The notes under the pieces are model-generated. The model was not told the origin of the DNA, searched no databases, and saw only the letters and a program-made list of their open reading frames with translations. The position numbers were made by a program, and so were the translations under genes. From Cotesia glomerata (taxonomy: Eukaryota; Arthropoda; Insecta; Hymenoptera; Braconidae): a stretch of 64,000 bases of DNA. Location: NCBI RefSeq assembly GCF_020080835.1, contig NC_058159.1:26632474-26696473 (forward strand), given 5' to 3'. Shown here one piece after another: positions 24,631 to 37,239 of the stretch (positions are counted from its first letter, which is position 1; each line of letters begins with the position of its first letter).

Positions 24631-25629
24631 TACTGAGAAAAAAAACGTACTACTATCAAGAAAATTTTTTGGGCTCAAGCACTTTATATACTGATAGAAG
24701 GATTTAGTTCTATTTAATAAGATTTAGTAACAGATACTAAATGATTTAGTAACAAACCTTTCATTACCAAATATTTAGTAATAGGTACTAAATCATTTAT
24801 GAAAGCCCATTTAGTTCCACCAAATAAATATTTAGTAGTATTTAACAAATGATTTATTGGTACTCAATAAATCGTTTATTGGTATCAAAAAAATTAATTT
24901 TTTAACTAATTTTAGCTTGTAACCTAACTTTTTAACTTAAAATAAATAAAAATAATTAAAATAAATAATTTTAAGTAAAAATATAAGGTATTATAAAGAA
25001 AATAATCTCATTAAATTATATTTTTTTGTTTGAGACATTTATAAAATTTAAAATTAAACAAGTTTTTAACGCGTCAACAATAGACAAATTAAAAAATGTA
25101 AACTAAACTCCACTGAAAAAAGACATAAATAGAAGACATTTATTGGGAGTATATGTGTTTTTAAAGGTTTAATAAATCTCCTAAAACGAGCTGAATAGAA
25201 TAATCTGAGTTAGTGAATAGGTTATGTATCACATAAATATTGGAATTAAAGCATAGCCATCTACCGACAATACTTACCAAAGAAATGTTTAGTACCTGTT
25301 ACTAAATATTATTTGGTGGAACTAAATATTTATTTCTATGTAATAAGGCTTTGTTCATACAAAGAAATCATTTATTAAACTGTAACAAATAATATTGATG
25401 GGTACAAAATATTCGTTTCTCCCAAATAAATGAATAAAAATTTTGTTACTAAATCCTTCTATCAGTGTATTCTTGATAATTGAGAATATATATTCTTGTC
25501 TAAAAAATTTATCAAATCGATAAAAGTAATTTTTACTTAATTAATTCAAGAAAATAAATTTAAATGGCTCATTTCAATAAATTCTTGAACCAAGGATTTC
25601 TTTTCTAGATAAATTTTTTTCTCTCAGTG
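24631..25629. mobile_element. CACTGAG-family MITE split by a second element
   Basis: The left remnant (24631-24688) begins TACTGAGAAAAAAAACG, one base off the family end, and continues with TATCAAGAAAATTTT. The right remnant (25468-25629) starts TATTCTTGATAATTGAG and ends CTCTCAGTG followed by TA. Joining the two parts conceptually gives a layout like the intact 293-bp copy at 48854-49146. The interruption is the CACTGATAG element at 24689-25467. The left flank reads TG instead of TA, so its target site has mutated. Confidence 0.75.
24689..25467. mobile_element. 779-bp MITE of the CACTGATAGAAGG family nested in another MITE
   Basis: The left end is TACTGATAGAAGGATTTAG, with one substitution from the family end CACTGATAG. 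The right end is CTAAATCCTTCTATCAGTG. TA lies outside both ends (24687-24688, 25468-25469). The subterminal arms consist of ATTTAGTAACAGATACTAAAT-like palindromic words. The central 400 bases (about 24900-25240) are unrelated A/T-rich sequence. It has the same termini as the 271-bp copy at 6297-6567 but a different word and a longer body. Confidence 0.85.
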
Positions 25630-28600
25630 TAAAGAGAAAAAATTCTTCATTTTTTATTCAATACAACAGTGATTCTCGTCAAAATAATTTTCTCGGATCA
25701 AAAATATTTGTCTTTCATCAAGTAGTTTTTTTTTACTACAGCTCAACTAAAATACATGCAAATATACCTGCGCATAATAACTACACCGTTGATTTATCCG
25801 TCTCATTTTATTTAACTTCCTACTCTACACTTATTACATCTATTTAATTAAGCTCACGAGCACGCGAGGGCTATTTCACGCTATCTCGGGTGTGCATGAA
25901 AACTCTGTTTACAATCTCAGCTAGGCAGAGTAAAGTACAATTGAAGAGAGCGAGCAGTCGGTTGGATTTTACAAGTGAGACAAAAGAATTATATGCTTTG
26001 TAATTTAAAATTAAAATGACTGTCGCGGTTTTTGTTGGATTTATGCACTGATTTATATATTACTGTCGGTGTATTTTTTCGGGGTAATTATTTATTTGAC
26101 AGTATATGCTTTCCATAATGGACGATCACGGGAACCGATGTACACATGAGTGTGTATCTCACGGCACGGTGAACCAAAGCCTATTTCATACCATTAATTC
26201 CAATCGCCTCGTACCCTCGTACCACCCGACTAACTTTTAATTACCAATAAAACCCCGGGCGCGATGCTTGATGAGGGAAAATTACCACGGTGCTACACCG
26301 ACTGCCGATAGCCAGCTCGACTTTAAACGTGTTCGTTTTACCGCTAAATTTATTTTTAAGGTTTTTTTTTTTTGGGGAAAATTGCAATGTCCACGCGCTT
26401 GGATGAGCTGTAAATTTTATTTTTATTTTTTATAGTTAAAATTCAATTTTCAATATTTGATATTAAATTTTTTTTTTATATTTATCGCACTAGTTTAATA
26501 ATTTTTAATAGTTTAATCAATTTTCAGCATCAGACAAGTCATTTTTTCATTATTTAATTTCAGACAATTGAAAAAATTTTTAATTATTTAAAATAAAACT
26601 AAATACTTTTTAATAGTTTATTTAATTTTTAATATCAGAAAATTTATTCCTCATTATTAAATTTTAAAAACTTGAAACAATAAAAAATTAATTATATTAC
26701 TAAAAAAAAAAATTTTTTTTTAAGAAACGCTAATAAATTTTTCAAGACCTTAAATTATAAAAAAATTTAATTAATTATTCTTTACGTATAACGACATTAC
26801 AGCGAGCAAATGTTTAACACAGACGATGTACTTGAAAGATAAAGATCAAGTCGGGTAGACGCGAATCGGAAGCGTGACTTGACGCCGGCTCGCTCGCGGC
26901 GGAAGCGAGTGGAGCGAAAAAACATGTTGGCTCGTACTACTTCTTCTACTCCTATTTCTATTACCCTCTGTACTATTTCTACGGCTATTACAGCGGCGAA
27001 TGAGGGTACTTTTACGTAGGGCAATCCCTATATCTTATATAGGTGGCGCAATTGGATAAAGTGGAGGCGTCGATTTGTGACGACAGTCGGATATGACCAA
27101 GGGTGAAAAATTTCATCTCCCAACTTTGCTCTAGAGCTCTTTATCCTGTTCTTTTATTTTATCTTATCTCACACCCTTCCCACTCACTTTGTAAAATAAA
27201 TTAAAGAAAAAAAAGGTTGTTGAATTTCAATTGTTTAAAACTAGCATATGTACTTGATATCCGGAAACTCTAGACATAATTCGCGCGAGTTAATAATTAC
27301 ATCCGCACGCGTACGTGACTTGAGACCTACGACTCAGCTAACAAAGTGTAAGTTGATGTAAGTCATGTATATAAATATAAATATGAGCGCGTGGCATTTG
27401 ATAAAGAAAAATAGGGGAGACTCATAATCGCGAGGAATTACCTAGCGGATGTAATGTGCGTTTTTATATTTAAATAAACTTTAGAGAACAAACCGTTGGA
27501 AAAATTATAATGGCAATTGTAATGTACTACAACTGTTATTGAAAATTATAAAACCATATGTCAGATTAAAAATTACTCGAGAAATTATTTTATTTTTCTA
27601 AAGGGTTGTGAAAATTATTTAAGTCTAATTAATAAAAATTTTTTTTAATTATTATTCAGAAATTGAATTTAACTGATAATTTTTTTTATATTACAGAAGA
27701 TTTGAGCTTCCAAAAATGTAATATTTTCTTAATTTCCCAGTTTTTCCCTTCTCTGCATTTTTAAAAAAATAATTAGTATTAAAAAATATTTAAAAAAAAA
27801 ATTTTTTTTTTTTAATTTTCATTTATTTATTTATTAAAAGATATTAAAAAATTTTTTTAAATATCTGTTAAAAATTGAGAATGATTGAAATTTGAAAAAT
27901 TATGAAATGTTTCCTTATGAAATATTTTATTATTTATCTCTCTTCACAGTAAGTTTGATAATTTACATACGGAAGAACCGAACGATAATATCATTCTCGA
28001 AAATAAAAATAAAATATATAATATAATTTGATAAAATATGTTTCGTAAATCGAAGTCACGTGGCGTCTTGGCAAATATTACTTTTTTAAATTTACGGAAA
28101 TATATATTCATATCGTATTTCACCGATAGCGCAACTTGAATAGAAGCGAACCGTATTATAATAGAGGATACTAAAAGGAAGAAAAAAAATAAATATTTTG
28201 TGTATACACACTCCGATAAGGATCCAGAGTATACTGGTATGGTGTACGAGCAGACGGGCACAGGATAGAAGGATAATAAGAAAACAGAATAGAGGGTGAA
28301 AAAAAACATAACAGAATAGAATAGCGATGATATAAGAAGAAGAGAGAATGTGAAAGTGCTCAGCTACGACTGGAGTAGTGTCATATATTCATCTATAATA
28401 TAGAGTAAGCTGCAGTGCATCTACATCGTGATCCACGCATCATCAACATTGACGATCTTCATCCGCTCTTTGGCCCGGATACTCCTCGGGATCGGCCCAT
28501 TGCCACGAGTTTACGATCTCTGAGCCGAGGCATCACCGTCATAGTCAGGAATAGCTTATTTCTTCTCGAATATATACTACAGCCTTTATAAAGTTACTGC

Positions 28601-28939
28601 ACTCGGTATTCAACCCCCCGCAAGGCTAAATGTCTTATACAAGAACAGAAGGGCAGAACTACCGGTGACGTCATCGCCTAATTTAGTTCTTCACGCCCAG
28701 TTGCCCAGATCGCTCACTTGTTTTATGTCACTATTCTCTGATGATACAGGGTATGAATACCAAATTGTTAATTTAGGTTCAATGACCTTTCGTTTTTGAC
28801 TATTACACTATTAAAAATTATTACATTAGTAAAAATTGGGAGTGAATAGGGATTTTAATCTGAAAAATATCTAAGTAAGGAATTTTTAAACTAAAATCAA
28901 TTTTTAATTAGCTAATACAAGTTTATAATACCAAATTAG

Positions 28940-29465
28940 GAAAAACTACTTCAAATAAATTATCTCTAATTTAAGTTTGTAAATATTAATTATATTTTTA
29001 CAAAAAACCTGACTTTGGAACATTGAACCAAATTTTTATAAAGATTATTTTGTTTTTCTTGATAATAAAGTATTAGCATTACTGCGTTTAATTAAATATA
29101 ATTAATTACTTTAGTGCTTTAGAAATTAACTTTTGTAAGGTTATTTTTAGAATTTCTTAATGAATAAATTATTATAAAGAGAATTTGTCAAAAAATATTA
29201 CTTGTAGAAATTAAAAAAAATATTGATGCAATTTTCTTCAAATATTGACATTTATTTGTTTATCAAAATAAAGAAAAAGGTTATTTTAATTTTTTAATTT
29301 CTAAATACGCATTTTATAATTTTTGAACAAATAAAAATGATTATTTTTTTATTTTTATTCAATAAAAAAAATAATAATAATCTAAATAAAATTCTTTCGA
29401 GAGCAAATTTCACTCTGGAGAGATTGAATCAATTAAAAATCCTCCACTCCGCAAATTTTTCGCAG
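28940..29465. repeat. Diverged dispersed repeat, copy 2
   Basis: This is the same-orientation partner of 11730-12245. The blocks TATTAATTATATTTTTAC, TATTGATGCAATTTTC, AAATACGCATTTTATAATTTT, ACAAATAAAAATGATTATT and TTCACTCTGGAGAGATT occur in the same order. The two copies differ by many substitutions, so the family is old. It is non-coding. Confidence 0.7.
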
Positions 29466-31435
29466 TTATTATTATTATTTTATATAAAAAATTAAAACTG
29501 AGAACTGATCATACGATCAAAAGATAATGTATGGATAAATGGCAAAAATAAATACCTGATGGGCTTTAATTAGCATAAAGTGTACGCAGGCATGTTAGAG
29601 TAAATAAATAATTCATTGACAATTAAAAGTTCGCAGGTGGTTATAAAATAAACGCCATATGTTTACAGGGTGAATCATTTGTAAATTTACATAACTAACG
29701 GGCCGCTAAGTAATTATCATACTTGCGCCGATAAGTTTATGACCGGGAATTATGTGTTATGTTATGTAGCACGTGTTATCATCGCAAATATGCTAAAAAA
29801 TGGTAATCGCCAGTTACAATATCAATTGAATTGTACAGTCCAACTGGGCGCGGCTATTATATGGAAATTTTTCACACAAAATTTTTCCCAGTAAAATAAA
29901 AATATTTATTCGCATTTTTTTTTAAATCACTACAAAAAAAATGTATGATACTAGAGATAAAATTTGGGTGAAAAAGGACCTATCAATAGGCAATAAGTTA
30001 CATTCATTCTCAAATGAATCATAAAACGCAATCGTGCAAAAAAATTCAGGAAAGCCGCTGATCAATCGATGGACAGCCTCAATAGGCGATTTAATTACCA
30101 AATTCTAGATATCGTCACGTTACCACGTGAAAGGTAGGTATGCACTGCCATTCAAGTCCCGCGGGGTATATATGTGCATCCAAAGGATCGCTTCTGAATA
30201 GGCGCGAGTTCAATCACTCTATCCCGTAGTATAGTACCCAAAGCCGTGGGATGCATAGGCTTTAGTACATAGTACATATATTACAATATATGAGCTCACA
30301 TATATACCCAGAGAAGCTGCACCAGAGAGCTTTACTTGGCAGTTTGCAATGCATCAGTACAGTTTGGAATGCCACACGTCGTCATCCCTGCGTACATACA
30401 TCTACATGTATGTGTATTACATATACATACGTGTAATTGTAGGAGGCACTACACGGGTGCTTTATTCACCCGGACTATTGCATTTTGTCGCACATGGTGA
30501 ATGCATCCCTATTGCACAGTCAGTAGTAGCAGCATGCGTCAACGACATACATCTATTCCTACCATGTAGAATCGAGCGAGTGCGAAAATGCATGCGTAAT
30601 TAATTAAACCAATAAAGCCGTTTGTACTCAACGAAATTCGTTAAATTTAATTGGACGTGAGTAAACCAAACTCCATTCTATATACTCAATACTTTTTCTG
30701 TCTTTTTATTCACTCGGTTTTATTATCGGTTTGTAAATGCAAACATAATAAATGCCAGAGGGATTTAATATGTCCAGAGAAACAAAACTTATTGATTTGA
30801 CGATAACGCAGAACCACACATAGAAAAGATAATAAGCCGCTAGTTTGAATAGACCTCGGTGATTGCCAATTCAATGGAGTTATTGCATTACAATGGATAC
30901 ATATTTTTACATTGAAAAAAATAAATTTTTTACTTTATAAAGAAATAATAATAAAATAAAAAAAGATTAAAAAATATTCTAACCCACAATTCTAAATACA
31001 ACAAAGTTTTCAATCAGTCAAAATCTAACGAAAATATAGACACGTACGTGATAATTTATCGGTTATTATTGCTCTATACCTTTCCGGTCTCTCTGGTGGA
31101 CCCGTGACGGGCAGTTTGGGGACGTTGTCATTGCCTGAGGTCCCTCTATAAAACCGATTAAACTCGTTAACCGAGTCTCGTCTGTACATCGCTGCTTTGG
31201 TACACAAATCTCATAAAAGCATACCCAATGTATACTCAATATCGACAGGAATTTTTTTTTAATACTTTCATTCAATATTTTTTAGCCTCTAACTCTATGT
31301 TGCGACATCAATCTTCCATTAGAACAATCAAACCACCCAAAACAACTTTAATGGAACTGGAAGGGGATTATGGATTGCGTTTTGTGAGTTTTTCGGTTTT
31401 ATTTATATTGAATGTAGATTAGATCTCGTTTAGTA

Positions 31436-31474
31436 ATCACAGTCACAATCACTATTATAGATTGTGATTGTGAT
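31436..31474. repeat. Short perfect-in-RNA hairpin
   Basis: The arms ATCACAGTCACAATC and GATTGTGATTGTGAT pair over all 15 positions (one G-U) around a nine-base loop. The stem is too short for a typical animal microRNA precursor unless flanking pairing extends it, and I see no clear extension. The function is unknown. Confidence 0.6.
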
Positions 31475-32297
31475 AATATACAAGAGAACTAACTGGGTAG
31501 AGAGTATAGAGTATGGAGTGTCGCGTAAATTAAACAACGCAGCCCACATCTCGCGGAATCTAATATTACGTTGGCAGCGGTGCATTAGCGGATTAACATG
31601 CTCACTCGTATTTCCCAGCGCTATTACTATTGCTGTTACTATTACTATTATAACTATCAGGACTACTACTCCTGCAAGTACTGTACCGACGCAGAGTTGT
31701 TACTGCACTACATACTGCATTAGCTATATAGTATTCCTGGTGGACCGAGTGATGAGGTATATTTGCATGACATTATACTTGAAATTCTGCACCCTTTACA
31801 GTACTCTCACTCACTCGTCCGATGCAAGCAGAGGGCTAAAATCAGCTCGGTTGTTCTGTTCTCACTTCTCACTTGCGCTTGCACTCCATTTCGAACACTA
31901 ATTATACGCGTAGCAGCACTATCGAGGATCCTCTTCTCTCTTGTCCAGGTGATAATTGTATTACCATCCTATCAACGTGATTGCCATTCCTGAACGTGTC
32001 GGCTGATAGGCCCGTTTGAAGTATCTATTGGTGCTTGGAATCTATCTAGTATTTCTCTTGATAATGTCCATCGAATCCATTCCAAGCATCCACCATCCAC
32101 CATCATTCATGTAATATTCACATTATGCATAATATAATGAACAGATATCATCACACACCAGGGTATATAACTGTCTTGACAAGTCTCGTTATTGCGAAAT
32201 TGGAAATCATCATGTTTTGATGGCAAAAATTTATCAATTTAATTTTACTTTTTACGACTTAATTCAACTATTGATTTCCATTATTTATTTATTTATA

Positions 32298-33234
32298 TGG
32301 GTGATTCTCTGTAAGGATGTTTTTCGCTGTCCCAGGCATTTTTTTATTGGAAAAATTGTTATTTTGTTACTAAAAAAAATTTGTTACGAAAGTAAAAAAA
32401 CATTTCTATTTGGAGCATTGAAAACTAAAATGAAATAAATTTTGGTTTTTTTGCTATAAATTTGTAAACCACCGAAATAACAGTCACCTGGGCTGTCCCA
32501 TTCCCAAAATTAAAACTTTAAGATTAAATTTTAAGTTATTCGTTCATCATATATAGTTTGGTCCATAATGTTTATAAACTTAATTAGTTAACTAACAATC
32601 TTCTTAAATAAAAAGTACCGAAAATTAATTTGTTTCATTAAATTCATTAAACCAAAGTTTGTCCCAGGCATTTTAAGAACAGTCCCCTGCCAGAAGTTCA
32701 AAGACAAAAAAAAAAATCCAGCGTGTTATTTTACCTTTTGTAAGGTTTATAAGGATCTAACTAGCCTTAAGTTAATAACCATAGGGCTGTTAGCGCTTTA
32801 TCGCCATTTTATTTAGTGTCAAAGCACCGTTTATGCTGGAAATATGTGTCTGGGCCACTTCAAAACTCAGTCCCCTGGCAACTATTTTTATTTATAATTT
32901 ATTTATAAAATTGGATTCATAAGTCTTAATATCATTCTAATTAATGTAAACATTCATTGAGAACTTGAAAAGTTGAATGCATTGAAATAGTTTGCTTGAT
33001 TTTTCTCAATTTAATAAAAAAAAAAAAACAGTCCCCTCGCAAACAGTCCCCTGTCATGTTATATGGCAAAAGAAACACAAATATCGAAAAAACAAAAATT
33101 AATTTGGCTGTTTATTTATTATGATTAAGTTGATAGTTTTATAGCCCTTGTTAATTTTTTTTCTAATAAAATCAAAAATAATCTGGTCGGACAATTTTGC
33201 ACAGATTTAAGACGTCCTTGCAGAGAATCACCCA
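32298..33234. mobile_element. 937-bp TA-flanked element, TGGGTGATTCTCTG ends
   Basis: The left end TGGGTGATTCTCTGTAAGGA is mirrored by TCCTTGCAGAGAATCACCCA at the right, 19 of 20 positions matching. TA lies outside each end (32296-32297, 33235-33236). The interior repeats the motif CAGTCCCCTG or AACAGTCCCC at about 32688, 32869, 33027 and 33042, and TGTCCCAGGCATTTT at about 32329 and 32662. No frame encodes a transposase. It is probably a non-autonomous DNA transposon of a TA-targeting group. Confidence 0.85.
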
Positions 33235-34546
33235 TATATCAAAATAAATCTGGATAGTTATATAAAATTTATTCTTCAATTCCATTCGAATTACAAATAA
33301 TATCATAGAGAAAAATATGATGTAAAGAGAAGTAGATTACTAAAACCTCCCAAAAATTCAGAAATTTTTTTTTCTTATCCAAATTCTATCGCAATTCTAC
33401 TAAAAAGCAGACAGAACAATTTTTAATTTTTTTTTATTTATTAATTATGCTTTGAGCATATCAGGTAATAAAGTAAAGTATTTAATTGTCATCAGATATA
33501 AATTTTTTTAGGAAATATTCTTACTAATCGTTGGAATATGGATAGTTCTGACCCTTGTTTTACCTTTCCAATTTAAAAGAATTCAAACGATAAGTAAATC
33601 TTATCCTGCTCAAATAATAAATAATTACATTTGTCAAAAGCAATGGATTGCGCATAAGTGTTTAATTAAATGACCTAAAGTTCGATAACAAAATTCCTTT
33701 CAGGAAGTAATAAAGTTGTCATACATGAAATTCAAATAAATTGCGTGAAAGAAAATAATAATTTATGTTACCGTTAAAAAGCGTATGTACATGAATCTTC
33801 AGTAGGAACAGCACGAAACGATGGATATAGTAAGAAGTAAACAAAATGAAAGATAACAACTGTTTGCCGAGAAAAACGAGGTATTGTCTGCTATATCGTA
33901 AATACTGGAAAGAGATAGGATTAAACAAAAGAGATTATGAGGTAAAAGCACGCGACGCACTTTCAACGTGCGATTCTCCATACAGCTATACGGATATTTT
34001 TGTGCAAAACGGGTGAATAAATCCAAGAAAAGGCGCAATACATCACTGAATAAATTAAAAGTACCTGCAAGTAAACTCATTGCTTATTACTTATTCTTAT
34101 TAGATTACATTTGTATGTTTAAGTGCGACAAATATGGAACATCTAAAACATTAAAGACATTGTCGGTAAGTGATTATTCCAATTACGGAATTCCTTAAGC
34201 GCCGACGTAATAGTTACTACATGCGGTCTCGACTATGCTTACTGCATATAGAATACAGAAAGTAGTAAAAATCCCATCAAAAAGTGTCTTGTAAGACATT
34301 ATATCAGCAGGTTTTTGTATTAAATCCCGTGTCGGAGACATTATCTTTGCACGCAACATGCAAATCTAAAGATAAATGCATCATACCTGATTACTGATTA
34401 TACACGAACGTGTAAATCATACGGTAGCGTTAATGTCATTCTTTCAACGATGCTTACTTTTTTTATTATTATGTACACGGTGGTATAATTGAAATAACTA
34501 ATTATGGCACTAGATTTAATGACATTTACATTATAATTAACTACTA
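33235..34546. other. Non-coding stretch
   Basis: Frames of up to 93 codons are present on both strands around 33720-34200 without recognisable similarity. I see no repeat, RNA gene or exon here. Confidence 0.45.
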
Positions 34547-35662
34547 CACGGAGAGAAAAATTTGGAAATCATTCCTATAATTTTAATGAAATGTTTTCCT
34601 ATACAATTTTAGGAGCGATTACTTAAATTATGGGAATTATACCTATAATTTTTGGGAAATGCTACTATAATTATGGGAATGGGTCCTATAATTATAGGAA
34701 CGATACCTATCATTATAACTGTAATATCGGCATGGTTCCCATAATATATAGGAATAGTTTCTATAATATTATAGGAACCATTACTATAATATTATAGGAA
34801 CCATTCCTATAATATTATGGGAACCATTCTCATAATATTATAGTGATAATGCCTAATAATATTGAGATATTTATCATAACTCAAGTTATTTGTGACTTCG
34901 ATGACTTTGAAGCATTTGAAATTATTAGTAATTTCGATAATTGTACTTGCTTCTCAATAACATCATTTGAAATATGTAAAATAATTAATATTGTTCATAT
35001 AAATAATAAAAGTTACATACACAAACGGTGTATTAAATAAATATTCAACGTATGTATTGTAAATAAATAATTTGTTTTAAAAATAAAATGAAATTGTAAA
35101 AATAAACAATGACTTTCCACATCTACTTTGCTCCTCTAATTGTATAGTGAGAAAATATCCTTTTTATTAGAGAAACTTTAGAATTGCTACAATATTTTTC
35201 AATATTATCTAACACAATAATAACTGAGTTGGAATAAACAATTTAAGATTAAGTACACACGTGAATAAAAATTATGAAAAAGAAATTTTTTCACTCTAGT
35301 GAAAGATCAATTTTTATTTACAAAAAAAAAATTTATTAGCAAAAAAATATGTAATAATTACTTTATATTTTTGATGTGATTGCTTCATTAGTATGAACAT
35401 AAAAATTTTTCTATTATTATGTGCGTCATTCCCATAATATTATAGGAACCATTCCTACAATATTATAGGAACCATTCCTATGATATTATAGGAACCATTC
35501 CCATAATATATTGAAGCTATTCCATTATTGTATAGGAATATTTCCAATAAACTATGGGTATGGTTCCCATAATAAGCATAGGATTGATACCTATAATGAT
35601 CATTTTATTATAGGAACCATTCCCATAATTTTTAGAAAGGTTCCTATAAATTTCTCTCCGTG
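34547..35662. mobile_element. 1116-bp TA-flanked foldback element with ATTATAGGAACC arrays
   Basis: The ends are CACGGAGAGAAA and TTTCTCTCCGTG, an exact inverted pair, with TA outside both (34545-34546, 35663-35664). Each arm is an array of roughly 20-22-base units of the form ATAATATTATAGGAACCATTCC, in which the palindrome AATATTATAGG alternates with GGAACC or GGGAAC. The left array runs about 34565-34850 and the right about 35420-35650. The 570-base centre is unrelated and non-coding. The array units are degenerate and not separated by unique spacers, so this is not a CRISPR array. Confidence 0.88.
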
Positions 35663-36951
35663 TACGATTGTTAATGTTGTACAAGTAATCATGGATATTA
35701 AAAATGTAATTTCTCTGATATAGCTAATCATTTTTTTTCAAAAGTCTGATATTAAAAAAAAACTACTTGATTCAAGAGAAATATTCTTGATCTAAGAAAT
35801 TATTCTTGATTCAAATAAATTTTATTTCATTCAAGAATTTTTTCACTTCATTCAAGATAATTAAACTCTTCAAAATTATGTTTTTGGTTCAACAATTTTT
35901 CTCTGTAATTAAGATAATTTTTTCATCAGTATATGATTAATTTGGGCTTTACAAAAAATCGACTTTTTATTATAACTTTTCGTCCCAGTGTCAAGAACCT
36001 CAAAAATCGCATTTCATCCTGAAATTATTCTCGGCATCTCTTTAGTGTCTATATATATATAAAACTGAAACATTGTTGAAATTATCAAAATTCCAACATA
36101 GTAAAGTGATCCTTTGAGATCAAATTCTATTTCACTCATCCTCGTGATCAATATGGAACAAAGTACTATTTTCCTTGATGCACAAATCCTTCGGCAGTCT
36201 GGTTCGGTAATATGTTAAACCTCCAGCAGCATATAGGACAAATTAATTGATCGAGGAGACAGAGAGGCTCAACGTTAATGCTCCGATTCCGATGTCCAAT
36301 TGCTATTTCTAATGTAATCGAATTTGCATCGCAAATACCGGTATCCAATGTCCAGCTATACACATAACGCCGCTGATCTCCGTGGGTGTGTATGCGTGTG
36401 TAAATGTGTAGGGACGATGTGCTTTTAGTTTATGCGTATACAAGGTAGAATAGTACCAGTGCGTACTCAACTATATGCCATACAGAGTACAGCACGAGCA
36501 ATCCCAGCAATCACGGATAGGAGCCAACTTTTTAATATCACAGGATTTTCAAACGAAAATTAAACGTGAAACAAAGCGATTGTATATGCAGGACAATGCA
36601 ACGTCCAGCCGTAATATATTGTTTTTCAAGCAGTTCGAATTGTCTGCTGGTCAGTATATTCCATTTATGATGGATCAAAATTTTTGATAAGCCCCGATAT
36701 TAAAACTACAATATCCAGTGATGTAATTTCACCTGCCAAGAGTACACCAATAACGGCCAACAAACAAAGTTAAAGTCAATAAATTTTTTAATTTATCGTT
36801 TTTATTGTTTCGTTTAATATTTTTTTAAACTTATTAACTAGAAAATATTTTTTTAGTTTTATTTGTAAATTTTATACCAACAAATAAAATCAGCTGATTA
36901 AAAGTATGCTTAATAATATGATAAATATACATTTTTTTTTTCCCTTTTTTT
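35663..36951. other. Non-coding stretch with a degenerate inverted-repeat remnant
   Basis: Positions about 35740-35935 contain TTGATTCAAGA, TTCTTGAT and CATTCAAGAA words like those of the CACTGAG MITEs and end near ATCAGTATA, so this is probably a decayed copy. The 36150-36700 part is of balanced composition with short unrecognised frames. Confidence 0.45.
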
Positions 36952-37089
36952 CCACTCCTCGGGAAGTAAATAAGAAAGTCTCAGATCACATGTTTGTTTT
37001 GTTGACCTCGGCTTCGCCTCGGCTTTGCGACAATTGCGTGTGATCTGAGACCTTTCTTACTTTACTTCCCTAGGGGTGCAATATACTAT
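36952..37089. repeat. Hairpin repeat with CTCGGCTTCGCCTCGG loop, second copy
   Basis: The arms CGGGAAGTAAATAAGAAAG/CTTTCTTACTTTACTTCCC and CTCAGATCACATG/CGTGTGATCTGAG pair around a loop containing GACCTCGGCTTCGCCTCGG. The right flank GGTGCAATATACTATTA matches that of the related hairpin at 23262-23396 (GTGTGTAATATACTATTA). The left flank differs. The unit is GC-richer than its surroundings and non-coding. Confidence 0.8.
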
Positions 37090-37239
37090 TAATTACAAAA
37101 AAATTAGCAAACATTTGATGATTTATATCATTTTATTTGAGGAATAAATTAGTTATAAAAAATTATTTTTAATAAATTATATTTATAGTTTCTTACAATT
37201 TTTGCGAGTTAATTTTTTTTTCTAAATTTATTAATCATA

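Larger units (their letters stand above)
25630..32295. other. Non-coding stretch with balanced-composition patches
   Basis: No coding exon is recognised. Patches at about 26100-27480, 28330-28750, 30110-30640 and 31020-32170 are less AT-rich than the rest and could include regulatory sequence or unrecognised short exons. A diverged repeat (28940-29465) and a hairpin (31436-31474) lie within. Frames of 121 codons (27944-28309, minus) and 145 codons (31464-31901, plus) show no motif of a known family. Confidence 0.45.

Noticed and set aside
27944..28309. 121-codon minus-strand frame with long hydrophobic runs
   Set aside because: Phe/Leu/Ile-rich runs are expected from T-rich DNA; there is no conserved membrane-protein pattern and no gene structure around it.
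31464..31901. 145-codon plus-strand frame, the longest in the left half
   Set aside because: It includes low-complexity Thr/Ile runs from ACTATT repeats and no known motif. Frame length alone is not convincing in a more balanced-composition island.
34565..35650. Possible CRISPR-like arrays (ATAGGAACC units; also the GATC arrays at 42260-42660)
   Set aside because: The units are degenerate, self-complementary and have no unique spacers, and the DNA is eukaryotic. They are arms of foldback transposons.
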